A stretch of DNA of 9,194 nt from JAUYQR01 sp031377265 (GTDB lineage: Bacteria; Pseudomonadota; Alphaproteobacteria; Rhodobacterales; Rhodobacteraceae), in contig NZ_JANMET010000022.1 in assembly GCF_031377265.1 (NCBI RefSeq), positions 1 to 9,194 on the forward strand, written 5' to 3'. Below are positions 1 through 5,868 of this stretch, one piece after another; positions within the stretch are counted from its first letter, which is position 1; every line of letters begins with the position of its first letter. The notes below the pieces were generated by a model, which searched no databases, was not told the DNA's origin, and worked only from the letters and a program-made list of their open reading frames with translations. A program made the position numbers and the translations under genes.

Positions 1-2226
1 CCGCTCAGCCAGCTCGGCGGGTGAGGCTTTCAGCGTGGTCGCAATCTCGGCCAGACGGGCATCCTGCAGGCGCAGATGGTCAAGTGCTGCCTGCCCGGTC
101 AGCGCCTCGATCCGCCGCACCCCGGCGGAGGAGGCGCTGTCGCCAAGGAGAACCATCGCGCCGATATCGCCGGTGCGGCGGACATGGGTGCCGCCGCAAA
201 GTTCCAGGCTGTAGGTCTTGCCATCGGCGCCTTTGGCCGAGCCTTCGAGGATGCCCATCGACACGACGCGAACCTCTTCGCCGTACTTCTCGCCGAACAG
301 CGCCTGCGCGCCGATGGCGCGGGCGTCATCGGGGGTCATGATCCGGGTCTCGACCGGGGCATTCTGGCGGATGAAGGCGTTGACCTCGGCTTCCACGGTT
401 GCCAGATCGGCGGGACTGACGGCATGGCCATGGCTGAAATCAAAGCGCAGCCGGTCGGCGGCATTAAGGCTGCCCCGCTGCGCGACATGATCGCCCAACG
501 CGCGGCGCAGCGCCTCGTGCAACAGGTGCGTGGCGGAATGGTTGGCGCGGATCTGGGCGCGGCGGGTGTGACTGACCTCCAGCTTGGCGGGCTGACCCTT
601 GAGAAGAGTTCCCTCCAACACATTGGCAACATGCAGGAAAACGCCCGCGGTCTTGCGGGTGTCGGTCACCTCGGCAAGGCCGGTGGCGGTGCGGATCAGT
701 CCGGTATCGCCAACCTGGCCGCCGGACTCAGCGTAGAACGGCGTCTGGTTGGTGATGATCTGGATCGTCCCGCCAGTTTCGGCTTTGTCGACCGCAGCGG
801 CATCGCGGACCAGCGCATGGATCACGCCTTCGGCGGTTTCGGTGTCATAGCCGAGGAATTCGGTCACACCATGCTCTTCGGCCAGATCGAACCAGATGCG
901 GGCGTCGGCGGCGGCCCCGGTGCCTACCCATGCGGCGCGGGCCTTGGTTTTCTGGTCCTGCATGGCATGGTCAAAGCCCTGAACATCCACCGCGCGGCCC
1001 TTTTCGCGCAGGGCATCTTGCGTGAGATCCAGCGGGAAACCATAGGTGTCATAGAGCTTGAAGGCGGCGGCACCGGGAAGGTCGGCGCCGTCCGGCAGGC
1101 GGGCAAGTTCGTCATCCAGAAGCTTCAGGCCGCGGTCGAGGGTCTGCTTGAAGCGGGTTTCCTCCAGCCGCAGGGTTTCTTCGATCAGCGATTGGGCGCG
1201 GCCAAGCTCGGGATAGGCCGCCCCCATGCCGCGCACCAGCGCGGGGACAAGGCGGTGCATGACCGGGTCATGGCTGCCCAGCATGTGGGCATGGCGCATG
1301 GCGCGGCGCATGATCCGGCGCAGCACATAGCCGCGCCCTTCGTTTGACGGCATCACCCCGTCGGCGATCAGGAAGGAGGTGGAGCGCAGATGGTCGGCGA
1401 TGACGCGGTGGTGGGTCTTGCCGGGGCCGTCGGGATCGTTGCTGGTGGCGTGGGCCGAGGCCTCGATCAGGGAGCGCATGAGATCGGTGTCGTAGTTGTC
1501 GTGCTTGCCTTGCAACAGCGCGCCGATGCGTTCAAGGCCCATGCCGGTGTCGATCGACTGCATTTCCAGGGGGACGAGGCGGCCGTCGGCGAACTGTTCG
1601 TTCTGCATGAAGACGTTGTTCCAGATCTCGATGAACCGGTCGCCGTCTTCTTGCGCGGAACCGGGCGGGCCGCCCCAGATGTGGTCGCCGTGGTCGTAGA
1701 AGATTTCGGTGCAGGGGCCGCAGGGGCCGGTGGGGCCCATGCGCCAGAAATTGTCATCGGTGGGAATGCGGATGATCTTGTCGTCGGACAGGCCGGCAAC
1801 CTTTTTCCAGAGCGCGGCGGCCTCGTCGTCGGTGTGGTAGACGGTGACCAGAAGCTTGTCGCGGTTCAGGCCGAAGTCCTTGGTGAGGAGTTCCCAGGCG
1901 AAGGCGATGGCTTCGGCTTTGAAATAGTCGCCGAAGCTGAAATTCCCCAGCATTTCGAAGAAGGTATGATGGCGGGCGGTGTAGCCGACATTGTCGAGAT
2001 CGTTGTGCTTGCCGCCGGCGCGGACGCATTTCTGCGCGGTGGTGGCGCGTTTGTAGTCGCGGGTTTCGACCCCGGTGAACAGGTTCTTGAACTGCACCAT
2101 GCCGGAGTTGGCGAACATCAAGGTCGGGTCATTGCGCGGCACCAGGGGCGAGCTTTCGACCACGGTGTGGCCATTGCGCGCGAAAAAATCGAGGTAGGTG
2201 GAGCGGATGTCGTTCAATGACGCCAT
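1..2226 (-). CDS. alaS: Alanyl-tRNA synthetase AlaRS (C-terminus cut by window edge)
   Basis: Attaches alanine to tRNA-Ala in the cytoplasm and hydrolyses mischarged Ser- or Gly-tRNA-Ala. The frame is open without interruption for 742 codons from an ATG at 2226 to the left edge. Family members have roughly 880 residues, so about 140 C-terminal residues (end of the C-Ala region) are missing. The N-terminal class II catalytic domain contains motif 2, RHHTFFEMLGNFSFG, at about residues 85-99. The editing domain shows the zinc-binding HSATH (H563, H567) and CGGTH (C677, H681), close to the E. coli positions as I recall them (564, 568, 666, 670). The start follows a GGAAGGG ribosome binding site at 2233-2239, six bases from the ATG, and the protein begins MASLNDIRSTYLDFF, typical of the family. 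It lies downstream of recA on the same strand, beyond a strong terminator, so it probably has its own promoter. No frameshift or missing key residue is seen. Confidence 0.98.
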   Translation of the reverse strand, partial: MASLNDIRSTYLDFFARNGHTVVESSPLVPRNDPTLMFANSGMVQFKNLFTGVETRDYKRATTAQKCVRAGGKHNDLDNVGYTARHHTFFEMLGNFSFGDYFKAEAIAFAWELLTKDFGLNRDKLLVTVYHTDDEAAALWKKVAGLSDDKIIRIPTDDNFWRMGPTGPCGPCTEIFYDHGDHIWGGPPGSAQEDGDRFIEIWNNVFMQNEQFADGRLVPLEMQSIDTGMGLERIGALLQGKHDNYDTDLMRSLIEASAHATSNDPDGPGKTHHRVIADHLRSTSFLIADGVMPSNEGRGYVLRRIMRRAMRHAHMLGSHDPVMHRLVPALVRGMGAAYPELGRAQSLIEETLRLEETRFKQTLDRGLKLLDDELARLPDGADLPGAAAFKLYDTYGFPLDLTQDALREKGRAVDVQGFDHAMQDQKTKARAAWVGTGAAADARIWFDLAEEHGVTEFLGYDTETAEGVIHALVRDAAAVDKAETGGTIQIITNQTPFYAESGGQVGDTGLIRTATGLAEVTDTRKTAGVFLHVANVLEGTLLKGQPAKLEVSHTRRAQIRANHSATHLLHEALRRALGDHVAQRGSLNAADRLRFDFSHGHAVSPADLATVEAEVNAFIRQNAPVETRIMTPDDARAIGAQALFGEKYGEEVRVVSMGILEGSAKGADGKTYSLELCGGTHVRRTGDIGAMVLLGDSASSAGVRRIEALTGQAALDHLRLQDARLAEIATTLKASPAELAER

Positions 2227-2265
2227 TTTAGGCCCTTCCGGAGGCAAGTTCTGCAGTTCCGCAAC

Positions 2266-2294
2266 GGTTTAGCCCCGGCGGCGGGGGCTGTCCA
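2266..2294 (-). promoter_or_regulatory. Candidate alaS promoter with palindromic spacer
   Basis: On the minus strand, TGGACA (2289-2294) is separated by 17 bases from TAAACC (2266-2271). This matches the sigma-70 -35 box at five of six positions but the -10 box at only about three of six. It lies after the recA terminator and would start a transcript near 2259, about 33 bases before the alaS ATG. The spacer is almost filled by an inverted repeat, AGCCCC/GGGGCT, with a 7-base loop. Placement is good but the -10 is weak, so this is a tentative call. Confidence 0.35.
2271..2289. repeat. GC-rich inverted repeat upstream of alaS
   Basis: AGCCCC at 2271-2276 and GGGGCT at 2284-2289 form a perfect 6-bp inverted repeat around a 7-base GC-only centre. 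No T-run follows on either strand, so it is not a standard terminator. It falls inside the spacer of the candidate alaS promoter, where it could be an operator or simply a GC-rich coincidence. Confidence 0.4.
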
Positions 2295-2315
2295 CCACCC
2301 CGGCCCGCCGCATGC

Positions 2316-2344
2316 AAAAAAGGCCGGGAGATGCTCCCGGCCTT
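2316..2344 (-). terminator. Rho-independent terminator of recA
   Basis: On the minus strand an 11-bp perfect stem (2334-2344 paired with 2320-2330, core GGCCGGGAG) closes a 3-base loop and runs into six consecutive T residues (2321-2316). It begins about 24 bases after the recA stop codon. The stem is GC-rich, has no mismatches and ends in a U-tract, which is the textbook intrinsic terminator form. It should uncouple recA transcription, including SOS induction, from alaS. Confidence 0.93.
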
Positions 2345-2367
2345 GTCAGCAATTCTGGGCAGACGGC

Positions 2368-3441
2368 TTACATATCGACCAAATCTTCGCTGTCCGGGCC
2401 GCCAGCGACGTTGAAATCCAGGCCGTTCGCGCCACGGATCTTGTCTTCCAGTTCGGCAGCGACGGCCGGGTTCTGCTTGAGGAACAGTTTGGCGTTTTCA
2501 CGCCCCTGCCCGATGCGTTCATCGCCGTAGGAATACCAGCTGCCCGATTTCTCGACAATCCCGGCCTTTACGCCGATATCGACCAGCTCTCCGGTCTTGG
2601 AGATGCCTTCGCCATACATTATGTCGAATTCCACCTGTTTGAAGGGCGGTGCCACCTTGTTCTTCACGACCTTTACCCGGGTGGTGTTGCCGACAATGTC
2701 GTCCTTTTCCTTGATCGATCCGATGCGGCGGATGTCAAGGCGGACCGAGGCGTAGAATTTCAGCGCGTTGCCGCCCGTCGTGGTTTCGGGGCTGCCGAAC
2801 ATTACGCCGATCTTCATCCGAATCTGGTTGATGAAGATCACCATGCAGTTGGAACGCCCGATCGAGGCGGTCAACTTGCGCATCGCCTGGCTCATCAGGC
2901 GGGCCTGGCTGCCCATCTGCATGTCGCCCATGTCGCCTTCAATCTCTGATTTCGGCACCAGGGCCGCCACCGAGTCGATCACCACCAGGCTGACAGCGCC
3001 GGAGCGGACCAGCGTATCGACAATCTCAAGCGCCTGTTCGCCGGTGTCGGGCTGCGAAATCAGCAGCTCGTCCAGGTTCACGCCCAGCTTTTTCGCATAT
3101 TGCGGGTCAAGCGCGTGTTCGGCATCGACAAAGGCGCAGACGCCGCCCTTTTTCTGTTCTTCGGCAACCACATGCAGGGTGAGCGTGGTTTTCCCTGAGG
3201 ATTCCGGCCCGTAGATCTCGATGATCCGGCCCTTTGGCAGACCGCCAATGCCCAAAGCGATGTCCAGACCGAGGGAACCCGTCGAGGTTGCCTCGATATC
3301 CATGGCCGGGCTGTCAGCGCCAAGCCGCATGATCGAGCCCTTGCCAAACTGACGCTCGATCTGCGCCAGAGCGCTTTCCAGAGCCTTCGCCTTATCCATT
3401 TCACGCTTCCCGTCGAGGTCCAAAAGGTTCGCAACCGCCAT
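2368..3441 (-). CDS. recA: Recombinase RecA
   Basis: DNA-dependent ATPase that forms filaments on single-stranded DNA, drives homologous strand exchange and triggers LexA self-cleavage in the SOS response. The 357-residue product is of normal family length. Visible elements: Walker A GPESSGKT (residues 78-85), DAEHALD with the catalytic Glu at about 108, Walker B LVVIDS (152-157), the MAW-type segment around NQIRMKIGVMFG (205-216), the DNA-binding L2 region SPETTTGGNALKFYASVR (217-234) and an acidic C-terminus ending SEDLVDM. The frame stays open for 38 more codons upstream, to 3555. I chose the ATG at 3441 because it gives the family N-terminus MAVANLLDLD, has AAGGGAG at 3448-3454 six bases before it, and because the longer version would start upstream of the predicted promoter -10 and LexA box. 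It diverges from the sulfotransferase gene. Confidence 0.98.
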   Translation of the reverse strand: MAVANLLDLDGKREMDKAKALESALAQIERQFGKGSIMRLGADSPAMDIEATSTGSLGLDIALGIGGLPKGRIIEIYGPESSGKTTLTLHVVAEEQKKGGVCAFVDAEHALDPQYAKKLGVNLDELLISQPDTGEQALEIVDTLVRSGAVSLVVIDSVAALVPKSEIEGDMGDMQMGSQARLMSQAMRKLTASIGRSNCMVIFINQIRMKIGVMFGSPETTTGGNALKFYASVRLDIRRIGSIKEKDDIVGNTTRVKVVKNKVAPPFKQVEFDIMYGEGISKTGELVDIGVKAGIVEKSGSWYSYGDERIGQGRENAKLFLKQNPAVAAELEDKIRGANGLDFNVAGGPDSEDLVDM

Positions 3442-3447
3442 GTCCGT

Positions 3448-3454
3448 CTCCCTT
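3448..3454 (-). promoter_or_regulatory. Ribosome binding site deciding the recA start
   Basis: AAGGGAG on the minus strand lies six bases before the ATG at 3441. The alternative start at 3555, 38 codons upstream, would precede the predicted transcription start, which supports the shorter protein. Confidence 0.8.
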
Positions 3455-3491
3455 ATTTCACAGCCACCTGCAGGCGGCAATCCTACCTGAT

Positions 3492-3506
3492 GTTCCCCAA
3501 GTGTTC
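3492..3506. promoter_or_regulatory. LexA (SOS) box of recA, GTTC-N7-GTTC type
   Basis: GTTC at 3492-3495 and GTTC at 3503-3506 are separated by exactly seven bases (reading on the plus strand). This is the LexA-binding direct repeat established for alphaproteobacteria such as Rhodobacter. It sits about 51 bases upstream of the recA ATG and covers the transcription start predicted from the promoter at 3512-3540, so bound LexA would block initiation. The site also lies about 140 bases before the divergent sulfotransferase start, but its position points to recA as the target. Confidence 0.88.
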
Positions 3507-3511
3507 TCAGC

Positions 3512-3540
3512 CTTATGAGATCAAATGCAGAACATTTCAA
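3512..3540 (-). promoter_or_regulatory. recA promoter (sigma-70 type)
   Basis: On the minus strand TTGAAA (3535-3540) and CATAAG (3512-3517) are separated by 17 bases. The -35 box matches consensus at five of six positions and the -10 at four of six. Transcription would start near 3505, inside the LexA box, leaving a leader of about 64 bases before the recA ATG. The coincidence of optimal spacing with the operator position supports the call. Confidence 0.65.
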
Positions 3541-3561
3541 CCGAATTCTCGTCAAATGCAG
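3521..3561. repeat. Direct repeat TCAAATGCAG in the recA promoter
   Basis: The 10-mer TCAAATGCAG occurs at 3521-3530 and again, identically, at 3552-3561. The start-to-start distance is 31 bases, about three helical turns. One copy lies in the spacer of the recA promoter and the other just upstream of its -35 box. It may be a pair of protein-binding sites on one face of the DNA or a small tandem duplication; no known regulator motif is recognised. Confidence 0.6.
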
Positions 3562-3635
3562 CTTTTGCGCGATTTGGTTAAGGGATAGTTTACGCGACTT
3601 GAGGAAACCGGTGAAAAGCCGGAAGCCATACCAAC

Positions 3636-3641
3636 AAGGGG
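3636..3641 (+). promoter_or_regulatory. Ribosome binding site deciding the sulfotransferase start
   Basis: AAGGGG ends five bases before the ATG at 3647. The frame is open upstream to 3515, but those extra 44 codons overlap the recA promoter and encode a basic, non-family-like sequence. The site therefore supports the 195-residue product. Confidence 0.7.
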
Positions 3642-3646
3642 CGCGA

Positions 3647-4234
3647 ATGCTGGTATTCTGGGATCAACGACTGGCTTTTCTGGCGACACCGAAGACCGGG
3701 TCAACCGCGATTGCGGCGGCGCTCGAATCACTGGCCACAGTTTCGGTGCAGCGACCCCCGGTGCTGAAGCACACCACGGTGCACCGCTATCGGCGGTTTG
3801 TGGGGCCCTATCTGCAGGCGGCGTCCAAGGAGGACTTCACAGTCGTGGCGCTGATGCGCGAGCCGCGTGATTGGCTGGGATCATGGTACCGGTACCGCCA
3901 GCGCGAGGACACCGACCCGGAAAGATCGACGCGGGGGATCAGCTTTGATGAGTTCGTGCGCGCCTGGTGCAGCGACACGCAGCCGGAATTTGCAGCGGTT
4001 GGATCACAGGGCAAGTTCCTGCGGCCGCGTCAGGGCCAGGGTCTTGACCGGCTGTTCCGCTATGAAGACATCGACGGGTTCGTGGCGTTTCTGGAGGACC
4101 GGCTGGGCTGCGAGATCATTCTGCCACGGTTGAACGTCTCGCCCGTGGGGATGACCGGGCTTTCGGCCGAGACAGAGGCGCTGTTGCGCGAGGTGGCAGT
4201 CGAGGATTACGCGCTGTACGCGACGCTGTCTTAG
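3647..4234 (+). CDS. Small sulfotransferase-family protein
   Basis: Probably transfers a sulfuryl group from PAPS to an unknown acceptor; the protein is cytosolic, with no signal peptide or membrane segment. The 195 residues begin with FLATPKTGST (residues 11-20), which fits the 5'-phosphosulfate loop (K15 the likely phosphate/catalytic Lys). REPRDWLGSWYRYR (71-84) matches the 3'-phosphate-binding RxPxxxxxSxY pattern, with R71 and S79. FRYEDIDGFVAFLEDRLG (137-154) resembles the late helix region of sulfotransferases, followed by NVSP (163-166). H42 or H46, in KHTTVHRY, could be the general base. It is shorter than most members (about 250-300 residues), mainly between the two PAPS motifs. It diverges from recA and ends in tandem TAG stops. 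No convincing promoter of its own was found. Family assignment is fairly firm; the substrate is unknown. Confidence 0.8.
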   Translation: MLVFWDQRLAFLATPKTGSTAIAAALESLATVSVQRPPVLKHTTVHRYRRFVGPYLQAASKEDFTVVALMREPRDWLGSWYRYRQREDTDPERSTRGISFDEFVRAWCSDTQPEFAAVGSQGKFLRPRQGQGLDRLFRYEDIDGFVAFLEDRLGCEIILPRLNVSPVGMTGLSAETEALLREVAVEDYALYATLS

Positions 4235-4254
4235 TAGCGGAAGGCGAAACTCGG

Positions 4255-4272
4255 CAGGGCATCGCCGCCCTG
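4255..4272 (+). other. Weak hairpin after the sulfotransferase gene
   Basis: CAGGGC (4255-4260) and GCCCTG (4267-4272) form a perfect 6-bp stem with a 6-base loop, about 20 bases after the stop codon. No T-run follows, so it may only slow RNA polymerase or stabilise the 3' end of the message. It precedes the candidate promoter of the next gene. Confidence 0.3.
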
Positions 4273-4283
4273 GGCATGGGGGC

Positions 4284-4312
4284 ATGACAGGCGCAAAGAA
4301 AACCGTTAGGAT
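4284..4312 (+). promoter_or_regulatory. Candidate promoter of the SYLF lipoprotein gene
   Basis: ATGACA (4284-4289) and TAGGAT (4307-4312) are separated by exactly 17 bases and match the sigma-70 boxes at five and four of six positions. Transcription would start near 4319, about 42 bases before the ATG at 4361. This suggests the lipoprotein gene is transcribed independently of the sulfotransferase gene upstream. Confidence 0.5.
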
Positions 4313-4344
4313 TTGAGGCAACGGGGCATAGACCCCAATGAGGC

Positions 4345-4358
4345 AGGAAAGGCGGAGG
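4345..4358 (+). promoter_or_regulatory. Double purine-rich ribosome binding region of the SYLF gene
   Basis: AGGAAAGG (4345-4352) lies eight bases before the ATG at 4361, and a second run, GGAGG (4354-4358), ends only two bases before it. The first has ideal spacing. Together they support 4361 over the in-frame ATG at 4313, because only the shorter product begins directly with a signal peptide. Confidence 0.65.
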
Positions 4359-4360
4359 TT

Positions 4361-4915
4361 ATGGCAGGTATTTCAAGGCGCGGTCTGATGGTTGGGGCGG
4401 GGTCTACAGCTCTGCTGGCGGCCTGCAGCAATGGCATCGGTTCAGGCGGTGCCACGCAGATCGACGCGCGGGTCGATGCGACGCAGAGCTTTCTGTTCAG
4501 CCGCTATCCGGGCACACAGGATTTGGCATCGCGGGCGGCGGGGGTGCTGTTCATGCCGCTGATCACCGAAGCGGGTTTCGGCATTGGCGGGTCCTATGGG
4601 CGTGGCGCGTTGCGCATCCAGGGGGCGACAGTGGATTACTATTCTGCCGCCAAAGCGTCGATCGGGTTTCAGATTGGCGCACAGCAATATGCCCACGCGC
4701 TGTTTTTCATGACGCCCGATGCGTTGGAGGAATTCCGCCGTTCGCCCGGCTGGGCGGCCAGCGCCGACATCCGCTATGCAACGCCTGATCAGGGTGCCAC
4801 CATTGGCAAGGAGACGACGGAACTGACGCCGGTGGTGGCGCTGGTGTTTGGCCAGCAAGGGCTGATCGCGGGGGCCACGCTGAGCGGGGTCAAGTATACC
4901 CGGATCATTCCCTGA
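4361..4915 (+). CDS. SYLF/Ysc84-domain lipoprotein
   Basis: A 184-residue exported protein of the lipid-binding SYLF (DUF500/Ysc84) family. The N-terminus has MAGISRRGLM, a Tat-like twin arginine at 6-7, then a hydrophobic stretch and the lipobox LAAC with the modifiable Cys at 22. It is therefore likely a periplasmic lipoprotein. The SYLF core covers about residues 55-184: ASRAAGVLFMPLITEAGFGIGG (57-78), followed by SYGRGALR, VDYYSAAKASIGFQIGAQ (91-108), HALFFMT (112-118) and the C-terminal GLIAGATLSGVKYTRI (167-182). All of these agree with the family pattern. Eukaryotic SYLF domains bind phosphoinositide membranes; the bacterial role is not established. The start at 4361 was chosen over an ATG 16 codons upstream because of the signal peptide and ribosome binding site. 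It is convergent with the dehydrogenase gene, with nine bases between stops and no terminator visible. Confidence 0.88.
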   Translation: MAGISRRGLMVGAGSTALLAACSNGIGSGGATQIDARVDATQSFLFSRYPGTQDLASRAAGVLFMPLITEAGFGIGGSYGRGALRIQGATVDYYSAAKASIGFQIGAQQYAHALFFMTPDALEEFRRSPGWAASADIRYATPDQGATIGKETTELTPVVALVFGQQGLIAGATLSGVKYTRIIP

Positions 4916-4924
4916 CCGGACCCG

Positions 4925-5788
4925 CTATTTCAGGCGGCGGATCAGTGACGAGGTGTCGTTGCGACCGCCGCCCATCAATTGCACATCCTTGTAGAACTGA
5001 TCGACAAGGGCGGTCACCGGCAGGCGGGCGCCGATCTCATCCGCGGTATCAAGGCAGATGCCAAGGTCCTTGCGCATCCAGTCCACCGCGAAGCCGAAGT
5101 CGAATTCGTCCTTTAGCATGGTCTTGTGCCGGTTGGCCATTTGCCAGCTGCCAGCCGCGCCAAGGCTGATCACCTCGACCACCTTTTCACCGTCAAGCCC
5201 GGCTTTCTGACCGAAGGCCAGCGCTTCGCTGAGGCCCTGCATCAGGCCCGCGATGCAGATCTGGTTCATCATCTTGGCCAGTTGTCCGGCACCCGAAGGC
5301 CCGATCAGGCGGCAGATCCGGGCGTAGGCGGCCATCACCGGTTCAGCGCGGGCGTAATCGGCGTCATGGCCACCGCACATGATGGACAGCCGGCCGTTTT
5401 CCGCACCGGCCTGCCCGCCTGACACCGGCGCGTCGACAAAGCTGAGGCCGTGTTCGGCGGCGATGGCGGCGAGTTCGCGGGTGACAAGGGCGGAGACGGT
5501 GGTGTGGTCGACGAAGATCGCGCCTTTCGACATGCCGGCAAAGGCGCCGGTTTCGCCCAGGCAGACGGAGCGCAGATCGTCGTCATTGCCGACGCAGGCC
5601 ATCACGAAATCGGCGCCCGCTGCGGCCTTGGCAGGGGTTTCGGCCCACCCTCCGCCGTGCTTTGCCGTCCAGGCCTCGATCTTGGCGATGCTACGGTTGT
5701 AGACGGTGACGTCATGCCCCTTGGCCTGCAAATGCCCGGCCATCGGAAACCCCATGACCCCAAGCCCGAGAAACGCCAGTTTCGCCAT
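4925..5788 (-). CDS. NAD(P)-dependent beta-hydroxyacid dehydrogenase (HIBADH/GLYR-like)
   Basis: A 287-residue cytosolic oxidoreductase of the 3-hydroxyisobutyrate dehydrogenase family, which interconverts beta-hydroxyacids and semialdehydes. The N-terminal Rossmann fold has GLGVMG (residues 8-13). The substrate signature DAPVSGG is at 119-125 and the catalytic lysine is K172 in GQLAKMMNQ (168-176). The all-helical C-terminal domain follows and the protein ends SSLIRRLK. Length is normal and all key residues are present. At the end of beta strand 2 the sequence reads YNRS (30-33) rather than an acidic residue, which in glyoxylate/succinic semialdehyde reductase-like members goes with NADP(H). 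The substrate could be 3-hydroxyisobutyrate, tartronate semialdehyde, serine or a related acid, and cannot be fixed from sequence. No partner genes of valine catabolism are next to it. AGGGG and GTGGG lie just before the ATG at 5788. It diverges from the acylase gene. Confidence 0.9.
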   Translation of the reverse strand: MAKLAFLGLGVMGFPMAGHLQAKGHDVTVYNRSIAKIEAWTAKHGGGWAETPAKAAAGADFVMACVGNDDDLRSVCLGETGAFAGMSKGAIFVDHTTVSALVTRELAAIAAEHGLSFVDAPVSGGQAGAENGRLSIMCGGHDADYARAEPVMAAYARICRLIGPSGAGQLAKMMNQICIAGLMQGLSEALAFGQKAGLDGEKVVEVISLGAAGSWQMANRHKTMLKDEFDFGFAVDWMRKDLGICLDTADEIGARLPVTALVDQFYKDVQLMGGGRNDTSSLIRRLK

Positions 5789-5809
5789 GTCCCACCCCTG
5801 ATGATTGCC

Positions 5810-5856
5810 CTTGACCGCCCGATGGACTAGGAACCGAAGCGGACCCCGCCGTCAAG
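5810..5856. promoter_or_regulatory. Candidate divergent promoter region with inverted TTGAC boxes
   Basis: The 80-base gap between the dehydrogenase and acylase genes contains CTTGAC at 5810-5815 and its inverted copy GTCAAG at 5851-5856. Each half resembles a -35 box pointing inward: TTGACC (plus) toward the acylase and TTGACG (minus) toward the dehydrogenase. The -10 boxes at the right spacing are poor on both strands. The pair could equally be an operator. Confidence 0.3.
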
Positions 5857-5868
5857 AACAGGCCCCTG

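Noticed and set aside
76..2220. Two long plus-strand open frames (423 codons at 76-1347 and 276 codons at 1390-2220) opposite alaS.
   Set aside because: They lie in the codon-aligned antisense register of alaS, where G/C-rich third positions suppress stop codons. The translations are Gly/Ala/Val-rich with no recognisable domain, while the minus strand encodes an unmistakable AlaRS.
3530..3546. A second LexA-like motif, GAAC followed by GAAT.
   Set aside because: The spacing is nine bases rather than seven and the second half deviates from GAAC.
3442..3555. A 38-residue N-terminal extension of RecA starting at 3555.
   Set aside because: It would start upstream of the predicted -10 box and LexA site, is not family-like, and the ATG at 3441 has a good ribosome binding site and gives the normal RecA N-terminus.
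3515..3646. A 44-residue N-terminal extension of the sulfotransferase starting at 3515.
   Set aside because: It overlaps the recA promoter, is highly basic and lacks family similarity. AAGGGG right before the ATG at 3647 supports the shorter start.
4323..4336. Short inverted repeat GGGG-N6-CCCC in the SYLF leader.
   Set aside because: Only four GC pairs around six bases, expected often in GC-rich DNA, and no placement that blocks the ribosome binding site.
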